From Anaerocolumna chitinilytica (lineage in GTDB: Bacteria > Bacillota > Clostridia > Lachnospirales > Lachnospiraceae), in NCBI RefSeq assembly GCF_014218355.1, contig NZ_AP023368.1:3104001-3168000 (forward strand): a DNA stretch of 64,000 nucleotides. The letters are read 5' to 3'. The notes beneath the pieces were generated by a model. That model saw only the letters and a list, made by a program, of their open reading frames with translations, made no database searches and had not been told where the DNA came from. Position 1 is the first letter of the stretch. Each line of letters begins with the position of its first letter. Shown here one piece after another: positions 1 through 8,718 of the stretch. The position numbers and the translations under genes are program-made.

Positions 1-746
1 ACGGAATGAGTGGCATTCGCTGTAACTCCTATATTTGTTATCATATTTTTAGCAGGTACAATATTAAGCCTGTGGTTTAAGTGCATACTACTGCCAAGAA
101 TGGTCTCATAATATGCTTTTCCTGCATACTGATGTCTCCTTAGTGTGTTAATATACGAAGCACCTTCCATAAAGGAATCCAGATAATTTTTAAACTGTTT
201 TAGATTAAAAGGATCTTTTAATATGCTGTATTTTTCATCCCAGGTTTCCACTACCCGCCTCCAGGATGCCCAGCCGCAGATAGACCCCGAGGTTGTAAAC
301 AGATAATCATAGGGGGTATATTCACAGATTTTGGTATTGTTCATCCCACATATCATATTTATTCTTTCATCCTCCCGGTACTTCTTAAGAAGCTCTTTGC
401 AAAAGGGAAAGAAGCTAAGTGAGGGAACATCATCATCTTCCAGTATTATCCCTTCTTCTTCCGTTTGAAACATCCATTTCTGAGCTATATACTCAGATGG
501 GTCACAACCCACATTCTCACTTTGGAAAAAGGTATGTATCTCACAATTCCAGTCAATGTCAAAAGCGATTGCCCTGCACTTTATGATTCCTGCCATGTCC
601 TCACTTCTGCCCTTTCTCGGTCCGTCTTGATACAGATAAAGTCTGGAAGGCTTTGCTTCTTTAATTACGGCAAATACCTGTTCAAATTGCTTCGGCCTTG
701 CAAAAAATATCAATAGCACAGCAATATCTATCTTTGCTTCTTTCAT
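1..746 (-). CDS. Glycosyltransferase, HlpA-like (3' end outside window)
   Basis: The reading frame starts at ATG 746, after a good AGGATGGAG ribosome site, and runs off the left edge, so the C-terminus is missing. The N-terminus (ARPKQFEQVF, then LYLYQDGPR at about residues 36-44) and the acidic EDDD at residues 103-106 fit the nucleotide-diphospho-sugar transferase group often named hemolytic protein HlpA-like. In such GT-A enzymes the acidic cluster binds the metal and sugar nucleotide; here it is followed by a GWASW segment. It is the most distal visible gene of the leftward polysaccharide locus and probably adds one sugar to the repeat unit. Donor and linkage cannot be told from sequence. 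Confidence 0.8.
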   Translation of the reverse strand, partial: MKEAKIDIAVLLIFFARPKQFEQVFAVIKEAKPSRLYLYQDGPRKGRSEDMAGIIKCRAIAFDIDWNCEIHTFFQSENVGCDPSEYIAQKWMFQTEEEGIILEDDDVPSLSFFPFCKELLKKYREDERINMICGMNNTKICEYTPYDYLFTTSGSICGWASWRRVVETWDEKYSILKDPFNLKQFKNYLDSFMEGASYINTLRRHQYAGKAYYETILGSSMHLNHRLNIVPAKNMITNIGVTANATHS

Positions 747-799
747 AGCTCCATCCTTTCCGCGCTGATGAAGCGCGAACTATGTTGATACTAAATTCT

Positions 800-833
800 C
801 ACAAGACTTCCGGCAATCAACGGCAGTCTTGTG
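800..833. repeat. Short inverted repeat between EpsG-like gene and glycosyltransferase
   Basis: CACAAGACT (800-808) and AGTCTTGTG (825-833) form a perfect 9-bp stem with a 16-nt loop. No T-run follows on either strand, so it is not a clear terminator. It may be an intercistronic processing or partial termination site. Confidence 0.4.
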
Positions 834-890
834 ATGTGCATAAAGTGCGTCCACTAGTGAGCCACAACTGCAGCTTAGCAGTATGCATAA

Positions 891-1958
891 TTAATGAAAT
901 ATCGAAATATAAGGTATAAGATTGCCATCTCTTAGCGTCCGATACAAAAAAAAGACTCCAAACAAAACCACTGAACAAAGCAGAATACATTTTCTAGTTA
1001 CTTCTTTCTCCCTCTCCTCACTCCGTAATGACAAAATCCTATCCAGTAAGATGATACTTCCGTATAGATAATAAAGAGCCGGTCTTTCTGCCGTCCTTGT
1101 AAAAAGGCGGAATATCCAGAGAAGTATTACAACAAAATGCATATTCAAAAACAGCAGACTTTCTTTATCTGCAGCTATTAACTCTTTTCGATAAACAACT
1201 CCCAGAAAACCTATAATCAGTAAGATAATAAGAAAGATACTGCCATTACCGGTACTCTCAATGCCGTAATCATAATCCATCCAGGAAGCCACCAGATAGT
1301 AAAATCTATCAAAGAAGATTCCAAGCAAACCATATCCCGCCAAAATTGCAAAATGGTATTTTGCCTTCCAGGGAATACGGCCAATAAAATAAGCAGGCAA
1401 AAAGAAAACTGCTGATTTATGAAACAGAAAAGCTATAGCTACTATAATAATAAATGCAGCCGGTTTTCTTTTTCTTATCATACCGTAGGCAAACAGGCAT
1501 ATGGACATTGCAAGGCTTTGTCTTAAACCTGCCAGAGAAAAAGCAAAAAGTCCTATAGTATAATAAAAATAAATTGCATATAGTTTATTAACAGCATATT
1601 TTTTTAGAAAAATGAACAAGCATAAATAAAGAATGGCGGAGGTTACTGCAAAATAGAAGAACGTATTATACTGTATTTCGCTTAAAAGCTTGGTAAACAT
1701 ATAAAACCCGGCTTCTTTTTTACGCTCTAGATAAAAAGTAAAGGTATATTTTACAGAATTAAAGAAATTGTCTGCATATCTGCTGTAATCTCCTGTAATC
1801 GGAGATTTTAAAATGGTAAGTAAATATAAAAGAAAGCAGGAGGCTAAAAGAGCAAAAGTTTTTCCTTCCAGTCTTACACCACTCTCGGTATAACTCTCTG
1901 CTTTACTTAAGAGTGCCAAGGTAGCAAATAGAATAAGTATCATAATATATGGCAGCAT
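891..1958 (-). CDS. EpsG-family polysaccharide polymerase
   Basis: A 355-residue, highly hydrophobic protein with about ten predicted membrane helices. The segment GLRQSLAMSICLFAYGMIRK around residue 145, followed by LFHKSAVFFLPAYF, is typical of the EpsG family, the Wzy-like polymerases of Firmicute exopolysaccharide loci. Its expected job is to join lipid-linked repeat units on the outer face of the membrane. It lies between two glycosyltransferase genes on the same strand, as expected for a Wzx/Wzy-type cluster. No flippase was found in the window. Confidence 0.83.
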   Translation of the reverse strand: MLPYIMILILFATLALLSKAESYTESGVRLEGKTFALLASCFLLYLLTILKSPITGDYSRYADNFFNSVKYTFTFYLERKKEAGFYMFTKLLSEIQYNTFFYFAVTSAILYLCLFIFLKKYAVNKLYAIYFYYTIGLFAFSLAGLRQSLAMSICLFAYGMIRKRKPAAFIIIVAIAFLFHKSAVFFLPAYFIGRIPWKAKYHFAILAGYGLLGIFFDRFYYLVASWMDYDYGIESTGNGSIFLIILLIIGFLGVVYRKELIAADKESLLFLNMHFVVILLWIFRLFTRTAERPALYYLYGSIILLDRILSLRSEEREKEVTRKCILLCSVVLFGVFFLYRTLRDGNLIPYISIFH

Positions 1959-2050
1959 CCTTTATCCTCCCTCTCTTAAACAACATACCAAAGCCATCGT
2001 ATCAATGTAATATAATCGCATGTTGTACTAATCAGAATATGTAATGCAGC

Positions 2051-3307
2051 CTAAATGGTGTCTGTCTGACTCCTGTCTCCTATAAGCTTTTCATAGACTT
2101 TAATATATTCCTGAACACAGGATTCCTTTGAAAAGTGCTTCCTTGTGTACCTGATACAGTATTCACTATAGTATGCTTTCCCCTTATTTTTTACTTCGAG
2201 AATACGGTTGTAAAATTTTTTTAAACTCCTGCCGTATACCGTATAACCGCATTGGTATCCTACTAGCTCTGTTAAAGCAGTGGAGGAACAGGTTATAGCC
2301 GGTGTTCCGCAGGCTAATGCTTCTGCCACAGTCTTTCCAAAGGATTCTTCTTTTGAGAGGGAAACATAGACATCGGCACTACTGTAGATTTTTGCAAGGC
2401 TGTATGGGTTATTGATACGTGGGATTAATTTGATATTAGGCGGAAGCTTAATTCTGCTGTCCATATCCCCCACCAGTAAAAATATGCAGTCAGAGAGTTT
2501 TTGGGCGAGTTTAATCATCCCCTTAAGTCCTTTGGCATTACACCAGGTAGCTGCAACTGAAAGGATTACGAATTCCTCTCCGATGCTAAGGCTTTCCCTG
2601 ATATCCTGGGATTCAGTTACCTGAAACACGTCAAAATCAATCCAATTATAGATTCTCTTAACAAGACCGTTGTCCTTTAAGAAAGAACATTCTGCCTGAT
2701 TGGTAATCCAATCTGAGACTCCGATAACAGCTAGATTTTTGATAGCGCCAAAATACTTTCTCTTATCCTCCCACATCCTGCTGCAACGGTCAAAAAACCA
2801 GGTTGGTGGTGTATTTCTGTTGTTAGGACATTTCTGACAGCCCTCCCGCCACTGATAACAACAATTTACCGTATAATGAGTGCAGCGTCCGGTATAGAAC
2901 CAGCAATCATGGAGGGTTACCACCACTGCAATATTATTTTCACCAAGATAAGCAAGCAGTTTGTTTAGATTCAAAAAGTTCCCATGAACATTATGAAGAT
3001 GGACGATATCCGGCTTTTGTTTATTGATATACCGAATTAACTTCTGTGTGGCACCATTGGAGAAGTACCCTTGTAAGCCGCTTAGCCTGGAGCTTAGAGC
3101 GTGTATTTTCCGGTCAAGGGCTGTTCCGATAACATAGTGTCCCTTCTCAAACTCTTTACGTTTCTCTTTTCTTCTGACCGGCATCTCCCGATAAGCATAA
3201 GCTACCAGACTTTCATGTCCGTACCTTCTTAATTCCTCCTCCAGCTCCAGCGTAGTTCTGCCGGTACTAAGAATTTTGTACACTTCATTAATCTGAAGAA
3301 TCCTCAT
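2051..3307 (-). CDS. Glycosyltransferase family 4 (WcaL/EpsF-like)
   Basis: GT-B type transferase. ATG 3307 (MRILQINEVY) is chosen over the ATG at 3328 because a G-rich ribosome site (GGAATGGGGG) lies just before it. The N-terminal domain has the acceptor-side motif PDIVHLHNVHGN. A cysteine-rich insert around residues 145-165 (CWFYTGRCTHYTVNCC, then CQKCPNN) is characteristic of one GT4 subgroup in exopolysaccharide loci. The C-terminal donor domain ends with SKEESFGKTVAEALACGTP, the E-x7-E nucleotide-sugar site. It probably adds an internal sugar of the repeat unit in the cytoplasm. The sugar is unknown. Confidence 0.85.
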   Translation of the reverse strand: MRILQINEVYKILSTGRTTLELEEELRRYGHESLVAYAYREMPVRRKEKRKEFEKGHYVIGTALDRKIHALSSRLSGLQGYFSNGATQKLIRYINKQKPDIVHLHNVHGNFLNLNKLLAYLGENNIAVVVTLHDCWFYTGRCTHYTVNCCYQWREGCQKCPNNRNTPPTWFFDRCSRMWEDKRKYFGAIKNLAVIGVSDWITNQAECSFLKDNGLVKRIYNWIDFDVFQVTESQDIRESLSIGEEFVILSVAATWCNAKGLKGMIKLAQKLSDCIFLLVGDMDSRIKLPPNIKLIPRINNPYSLAKIYSSADVYVSLSKEESFGKTVAEALACGTPAITCSSTALTELVGYQCGYTVYGRSLKKFYNRILEVKNKGKAYYSEYCIRYTRKHFSKESCVQEYIKVYEKLIGDRSQTDTI

Positions 3308-3358
3308 ATGCCCCCATTCCTTCCTCAATGCATATCAGCCATGTTCCTTCCAACCCTC

Positions 3359-4096
3359 TCAAGATTGTGCTTCAAGCTTGTAACTTATAAAGGTTTCATA
3401 TAAATCTCTTTGAAATTCTGTCAATTCTTCCTGTTTGACCTCCTGATTTAAGAAGGTGTAAAGGGTATCTGCAATTTCTCCTAAGCTTACTCGAAAGATC
3501 TTAGAAATTGTATAGTATCCATCTGCTTCTTTCCTGCCCTCTCCCTCTATTACACCGACAAACTCCTGAACCACATCATCAATGTAACTTAAATTTAGAA
3601 CAGTGCTTCTGTCATGGACTACAATAGGCAATCCCCTTACCAGGTTATAGCAAAAGGTTGCGACTACTGAATTATAGTTTGGTTTGGCACCTTTTCCAAA
3701 TAGATTTGGCAGCCGGTAGATATTCACCCTGCCTCCCTTGTTTTCATAAGTTTTCAGTATTTCCTCTGCTTCTCTCTTACTCCTTCCGTAAGGGGTTTCA
3801 AGCACAGCATGAATCGAAGAAGCATAAAGTATCGGACATTTGTTCTTATGCCTTAAGAGGCTGCAAACAAGCTCTTTTGTAAACAAGGTATTACCCGTTG
3901 TGAAATCCTCCATCTGCTCCGAACGATTGACTCCTGCCAAATGATAGAGGAAATCACAGCGCGACAGATAAGCATCCAGTTCTTCCTTATCTGTCTCATG
4001 AAAACATTGGTAAACAGTTATTCCTTTCCTGTCCTGTAAGGCAGATACCATATGTCTGCCGATGAAGCCGCCTGCTCCGGTAACCAGAATCTTCAT
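3359..4096 (-). CDS. Short CapF-like NAD(P)-dependent sugar reductase (no cupin)
   Basis: SDR-family protein beginning MKILVTGAGGFIGRH, the Rossmann nucleotide site. The active site is ASSIHAV plus YGRSK (YxxxK). It is collinear with the N-terminal half of the CapF homologue at 5201-6349 but stops right after the YETFISY segment, exactly where that protein continues into its cupin domain. It is therefore a reductase-only paralogue. In CapF this half reduces the 4-keto group of the UDP-hexulose. The start at 4096 is preferred over 4132 because it matches the paralogue, although the ribosome site is weak. It may act on a different keto-sugar or work without the 3-epimerase. Confidence 0.8.
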   Translation of the reverse strand: MKILVTGAGGFIGRHMVSALQDRKGITVYQCFHETDKEELDAYLSRCDFLYHLAGVNRSEQMEDFTTGNTLFTKELVCSLLRHKNKCPILYASSIHAVLETPYGRSKREAEEILKTYENKGGRVNIYRLPNLFGKGAKPNYNSVVATFCYNLVRGLPIVVHDRSTVLNLSYIDDVVQEFVGVIEGEGRKEADGYYTISKIFRVSLGEIADTLYTFLNQEVKQEELTEFQRDLYETFISYKLEAQS

Positions 4097-4173
4097 TGGG
4101 AAGTACTCTTTTCTATTTGCCCTTTTAGACATTCTATTCGGAGCCTGAACTAAATATCCATGCTTCCTAGACG

Positions 4174-5187
4174 CTAAAAGTGCTCTAATTCCTTTTGGAT
4201 GTAAGAAAGTGATAGCAGCTTTTCTTTCATCTCCTCAACTCCAAGCTGCCTGGCATTCTTTGAGTTGAATTCTTTTGCTCTGCGTTTGTTTTTATCCCCT
4301 TTTGTGAAATAAACATCGTAATTTAAGTCCCTGTTATCCGGCAATATTCGGTAATAATCACCCATATCTTTGGAAAAAACACTTTCTTCCTTTGTCAAGA
4401 GTGTCTCATACATCTTTTCTCCGTGACGCGTACCGATAATTTTCATTCCCTCTTTATAAGAAAAGACTTCACAAAGAGCTTGGGCCAGAGTTCTTAAAGT
4501 GCATGCCGGTGCCTTCTGAACCAAAATGTCTCCGCTCTGTCCTTGCACAAATGCGAAGATAACCAATTCCACCGCTTCTTCTAGCGTCATTATAAATCGA
4601 GTCATTTCAGGGTCTGTCACCGTAAGTGGTTCACCTGCCTTCATCTGCTCAACAAAAAGAGGTATAACAGAGCCTCTGGAACAGGCTACATTCCCATACC
4701 TTGTTCCGCATATCTGGATTTTTTCCTCCGGCATCATTCTTGCCTTAGCCACCATTACTTTCTCCATCATAGCTTTGGAGGTGCCCATGGCATTAATAGG
4801 ATAAGCTGCCTTATCCGTTGAAAGGCAGATAACCTTTTTGACTCCGGCTTCAATCGCTGCTGTCAGAACATTGTCAGTTCCGATAATATTCGTTTTAACA
4901 GCTTCCATAGGAAAAAATTCACAAGAAGGCACCTGCTTTAAGGCTGCGCTGTGAAAGATATAATCAACTCCATTGAAGGCTTCTTTTAAGCTAGCCGGAT
5001 TTCTTACATCACCAATGTAATATTTTATCTTTTTAGAATGATAGAAATGTCTCATATCATCCTGTTTTTTCTCATCTCTTGAAAAAATACGTATCTCACC
5101 GATATCACTTTCCAAAAATCGGTTAAGCACCGCATTGCCAAAGGAACCGGTGCCGCCGGTAATAAGAAGCACTTTATTTGTAAACAT
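4174..5187 (-). CDS. capE: CapE/WbjB-type UDP-GlcNAc 4,6-dehydratase/5-epimerase
   Basis: Extended SDR enzyme with the nucleotide site TGGTGSFGNA close to the N-terminus. The usual catalytic Tyr of YxxxK is replaced by Met (MGTSK), as in Staphylococcus CapE and related inverting dehydratases. CapE converts UDP-GlcNAc to a UDP-4-keto-6-deoxy sugar with L configuration, the first step towards UDP-L-FucNAc. ATG 5187 (MFTNKVLLITGG) follows GGGAGAAG; the longer frame to 5274 would overlap the upstream gene and is rejected. It sits 13 bp after the CapF homologue, so the two are surely co-translated. Confidence 0.9.
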   Translation of the reverse strand: MFTNKVLLITGGTGSFGNAVLNRFLESDIGEIRIFSRDEKKQDDMRHFYHSKKIKYYIGDVRNPASLKEAFNGVDYIFHSAALKQVPSCEFFPMEAVKTNIIGTDNVLTAAIEAGVKKVICLSTDKAAYPINAMGTSKAMMEKVMVAKARMMPEEKIQICGTRYGNVACSRGSVIPLFVEQMKAGEPLTVTDPEMTRFIMTLEEAVELVIFAFVQGQSGDILVQKAPACTLRTLAQALCEVFSYKEGMKIIGTRHGEKMYETLLTKEESVFSKDMGDYYRILPDNRDLNYDVYFTKGDKNKRRAKEFNSKNARQLGVEEMKEKLLSLSYIQKELEHF

Positions 5188-5200
5188 GAACTTCTCCCTT

Positions 5201-6349
5201 CTACATGGCAAATGCATGAAGTAAGGACACGGAAGAAGGATAGGTGTCCGTATGTGTCTTATCAAAGACTTCATTTGCCCAAATCAGTGTATACAGGTCC
5301 GATTCACCTGTATTTATCAGGTTATGAGTGTATCCCGGAGGAATTTCAACAAGGCAGAGGTTTTCCCCTGACAGTTTGTATTCAATAATTTCTTTGGTAC
5401 CGATCCGCCTTATCTGAATAAGAGCAGTTCCTGAAAGCACCAGGAATTTTTCACATTTTGTATTGTGGAAATGTTCTCCCTTTTTAATGCCGGGCTTTGT
5501 AATGTTTAGGGATATCTGTCCGCAGCCCTCTGTCTTAAGAAGCTCTGTAAAGCTTCCCCTGTCATCCTCATGACTCTTTAAGGAAAGTTTTAACTCCTCT
5601 GTGGGAAGGTAACTTAAATATGTGCTGTACAGTTTTTTATTAAATGGATTTTTCAAATCAGGAATGTAATTGTTCTCCCTATCATGTTTAAATCCCCGAA
5701 TGGTATCTGCTAGTTCTTTCAGGGTAACAGAATAACAGTATTCTTCACTCAATCTATAATAGCCATCGGTATCTGGAGCGACTTCATTTGTAAGATGCTC
5801 CAAAAAGGAATTTATCACATCATCTACATAATAAAATCTCATTGTGGTATTCGGATCATTTATCTCGATTTCACGTTCTCTGGCTATGTTATAACAGAAG
5901 GTAGCTACCACGGAATAGGCACATGGCTTTGCCCATTTTCCGAAAGTGTTGGTAAGACGGTATATTATTATTTTGCTGGCATTTAGTTTCCCATGCTCTT
6001 TCAGAGCCTCTTCCGCCATTCGCTTGCTTTTAGCATATTCCGTGTCCTGTACAGCCTGTATGGATGAGGTATATAGCACCGGACAGTGATTACCGTTGTC
6101 TCTTAAATATTTCAGCAAAGTCTCAAAGAATTCATAATTGACTTTCTGAAATTCTTCTTCTTTAACAGGGCGGTGAACTGCAGCAAAATGATATACAAAA
6201 TCGCAATCCTTTGTATATTCTTTTAAATCCTTCAAACTGTTGGATTTATCATAGGTATAGATAATATACTGAACCCCGCTCTGATTTGTGAGCTGTGCCA
6301 GAAGATTCCTGCCAAGGAAACCTCCTGCTCCGGTAACCAGTATCTTCAT
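5201..6349 (-). CDS. capF: CapF-like bifunctional reductase/3-epimerase
   Basis: A 382-residue two-domain protein. Residues 1 to about 250 form an SDR domain (GAGGFLGRN; SSIQAV; YAKSK). From about residue 265 a cupin domain follows (DDRGSFTELL, GEHFHNTKCEKFLVLSG, PPGYTHNLINTG), whose His residues bind the metal. In S. aureus Cap5F the cupin half 3-epimerises the CapE product and the SDR half then reduces C4 with NADPH, giving UDP-6-deoxy-L-talNAc. A CapG 2-epimerase would finish UDP-L-FucNAc; none is in this window. Gene order with capE is as expected. Confidence 0.9.
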   Translation of the reverse strand: MKILVTGAGGFLGRNLLAQLTNQSGVQYIIYTYDKSNSLKDLKEYTKDCDFVYHFAAVHRPVKEEEFQKVNYEFFETLLKYLRDNGNHCPVLYTSSIQAVQDTEYAKSKRMAEEALKEHGKLNASKIIIYRLTNTFGKWAKPCAYSVVATFCYNIAREREIEINDPNTTMRFYYVDDVINSFLEHLTNEVAPDTDGYYRLSEEYCYSVTLKELADTIRGFKHDRENNYIPDLKNPFNKKLYSTYLSYLPTEELKLSLKSHEDDRGSFTELLKTEGCGQISLNITKPGIKKGEHFHNTKCEKFLVLSGTALIQIRRIGTKEIIEYKLSGENLCLVEIPPGYTHNLINTGESDLYTLIWANEVFDKTHTDTYPSSVSLLHAFAM

Positions 6350-6371
6350 ACCTTTTCCCCCTTAATCAAAA

Positions 6372-7682
6372 TCAAAGAACATTATCTTTAACATTTTTAC
6401 TCTGGGATATAGCAGCAGCAAAAATCTCATACAGCTTTTTTCTGATATCTTCCTTTTGATGCTCTTTTTTACCAAGCTCCCAGGCCCTTTTTCTATATAC
6501 CTCTATTTTATCTGGTTGTGCTGTTAAGTGTGACAGCATAAGGTAAATATTTTTCGGATTTCCGACACAAAAAGCTGCTCTATTCTGTTTCAGATAACGG
6601 ATTCCCTCATTCTCATAAGGTCCAATAGCAAGAATTGCGCAGGAGGAGGCCAGACAGTCCACAACTTTGGTAGAGAAGGAGTATTTGGTCAGGAGTTTAT
6701 TCTTTCTATCAAAACTTTCCGCTAATAAAGCGATATCTGCTGTTTTATACACGTTCTTTAAGTCTTCCGCTGAGAGATATCCTTTAACAAATACGGAACG
6801 GTTATCTTGCAGCTGCAGCCTTTCATTTATCGGATCCTTTGTATAGATATCAAGAGTTACCAGAACTTTGCTATGGTTTATAACCTTGATGGCCTTTGAA
6901 AGAGCATCAATTGTTCTGATTCGGTTACAATAAAGCCTGCCTGCATAGATAATTTTTATCGGCTCTGTCACAGGTTTTGACTGATACTCTTCAAAATCAC
7001 CGCCCTTTCGCAAAACAGCGGTGCTAACACCAAGCTCTTCTTCCAGGTTCTTCGCTTGCCGCTTAGACAAGGTCAGATACTTTGCATAAATCGGAGCTGT
7101 TTCCCTTAATTCCCTGCGAAACTTAATCTTTCTAATCCAATAAAGAGGGGAAGCACTAATCTGTCGCAAGGAATACTCATCATCGCCGGTAAAAGCAATA
7201 ACGGGAACTCCGGTAACTGAATGGAGGAGTCGTTCCATATATAACATTCTTCTGGAATAAAACCGCAGGCTAAAGATTACCTCCGGTCTGAAGTCTGTCA
7301 GAAACTCCCTTAGGGGTCCCTCTGCAATCTTACTGTTTAGCCATAAGAAATCCCTGGATAACCTGGCTGTCCCCCCAAGTACACCTTTTAACACTGTATG
7401 TTCTCTTTTTAGGTGACCTTTATGCTGTGAACTGCTTTTTATTCTTCTTCCATAACTTTTTGAAAAGAACCATTTACCTGCAGCTTTACTACATATCAGG
7501 CTTTTACATGCCATCGTATCTGTTATCTGAAAGTAATTCATACAGCAGCCATTCTCCGGCTCTCCGGAAGCCAGGTATACATTCGCAATATTACCAGTAA
7601 AACCAGTTAACCAATTTGTTAGTACATTATTCGGGTAAATGCTGTCGTTCCAAGCCTCTTCTGTCAATAACAATACCCTCAT
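6372..7682 (-). CDS. Glycosyltransferase, GT4-like
   Basis: A 436-residue protein with a GT-B layout. The N-terminal half is divergent (MRVLLLTEEAWNDSIYP; PEVIFSLRFYSRRM). The C-terminal half is recognisable, with IIYAGRLYCNRIRTIDALSKA, the binding segment DIALLAESFDRKNKLLTKYS, and FSTKVVDCLASSCAILAIGP. It resembles glycosyltransferases of exopolysaccharide clusters whose donors are not predictable. Its ATG overlaps the TGA of the GT2 gene by 4 bp (ATGA at 7679-7682), implying translational coupling. Likely role: cytoplasmic addition of one sugar to the lipid-linked repeat unit. Confidence 0.78.
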   Translation of the reverse strand: MRVLLLTEEAWNDSIYPNNVLTNWLTGFTGNIANVYLASGEPENGCCMNYFQITDTMACKSLICSKAAGKWFFSKSYGRRIKSSSQHKGHLKREHTVLKGVLGGTARLSRDFLWLNSKIAEGPLREFLTDFRPEVIFSLRFYSRRMLYMERLLHSVTGVPVIAFTGDDEYSLRQISASPLYWIRKIKFRRELRETAPIYAKYLTLSKRQAKNLEEELGVSTAVLRKGGDFEEYQSKPVTEPIKIIYAGRLYCNRIRTIDALSKAIKVINHSKVLVTLDIYTKDPINERLQLQDNRSVFVKGYLSAEDLKNVYKTADIALLAESFDRKNKLLTKYSFSTKVVDCLASSCAILAIGPYENEGIRYLKQNRAAFCVGNPKNIYLMLSHLTAQPDKIEVYRKRAWELGKKEHQKEDIRKKLYEIFAAAISQSKNVKDNVL

Positions 7683-8665
7683 AACAATTCACCAATCTTT
7701 CTTTTTAGCGGGAATGCAACTTTATTCGCAAATGCTGAGGAGGCATCCGGCGCTAAATAAAAACAGGTAAACATCAGCTTATCTGCAAAAGAAGTCCTTT
7801 TATTGAATATGGTCTTTAAATATGCTTTTTCATAGAGCTTTAAGATTCTTTCCTTATCATTGGTATTCTTTTTATCCTTCTTACAGCTGATATAAAACAG
7901 CATCAGATTTAAACAGAAATACTCCCAGGAATACTCTAACAGCTCTTTGTCTTTATCAGAAAAGAACTGTATTCTATTCTGTAATACCTCATAAAAATCC
8001 TCTGTCTTATAATGATTTTCTTTTCTAGTAGTACTCTCAGTATTCTGGAAATAATAATATAATGGTTTCGCGGATAATACGACCTTACTAGATCGGTATA
8101 ATAGCTTGTATGTTAATGCTTCATCTTCATAGTTAAAATGATCACTTACAGGAAAGGTTAGATCTTTAAACAATTCTCTTTTATAAAGCTTTCCAACTAC
8201 CCCAGACTTTATCTTCCGGCTAAGAAGTGCTTGCTTTTTTTCAAAAACATAAGTCTCCCCCTTCATAGATACTCCCTTAAATTCAGAACCACTTCCGGTA
8301 TAGAGCTTGCAGGCTGCTATGTCCGCCTTATTCTTCAGACACAGAAAAAGCAGGTATTTAATGAAGTGCTCCTGCAGGAAATCATCGCTGTCTAAAAATG
8401 CCAGGTATTCTCCTTTTGCTTTACCCAGTCCGGTATTTCTGGCCCTGGAGATTCCGCCGTTTGCCTGATGTACAACTTTTACTCTCTGATCTAATAATGC
8501 CAGGTTATCACAAATAGCAGGGCTTTTATCGGTGGAACCATCATCAATCAAGAGTATTTCAAGATTTTTATAGGATTGCTGCAGAACACTTTCAACACAT
8601 CGCCATAAGTACTTTTCTGTCTGATAAACAGGTATAATTACACTAATCAGAATATCTTCCTTCAT
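7679..8665 (-). CDS. Glycosyltransferase family 2
   Basis: Classic GT-A family 2 enzyme. The first residues (ISVIIPVYQTEKYLWRCV) are the conserved start. LLIDDGSTDKSP supplies the nucleotide-binding Asp pair and FLDSDD the DXD metal site at about residues 90-95. The C-terminal third is variable and probably contacts the acceptor. At 328 residues it has the usual length. It overlaps the next gene by 4 bp and belongs to the same leftward operon. It probably transfers one sugar from a nucleotide donor to the undecaprenyl-linked oligosaccharide. Confidence 0.9.
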   Translation of the reverse strand: MKEDILISVIIPVYQTEKYLWRCVESVLQQSYKNLEILLIDDGSTDKSPAICDNLALLDQRVKVVHQANGGISRARNTGLGKAKGEYLAFLDSDDFLQEHFIKYLLFLCLKNKADIAACKLYTGSGSEFKGVSMKGETYVFEKKQALLSRKIKSGVVGKLYKRELFKDLTFPVSDHFNYEDEALTYKLLYRSSKVVLSAKPLYYYFQNTESTTRKENHYKTEDFYEVLQNRIQFFSDKDKELLEYSWEYFCLNLMLFYISCKKDKKNTNDKERILKLYEKAYLKTIFNKRTSFADKLMFTCFYLAPDASSAFANKVAFPLKRKIGELL

Positions 8666-8718
8666 TATTGCTCCTCTCTCTTTTTAAGCTGCTTTTATGC
8701 TATCCTTCCTGTTAATCT

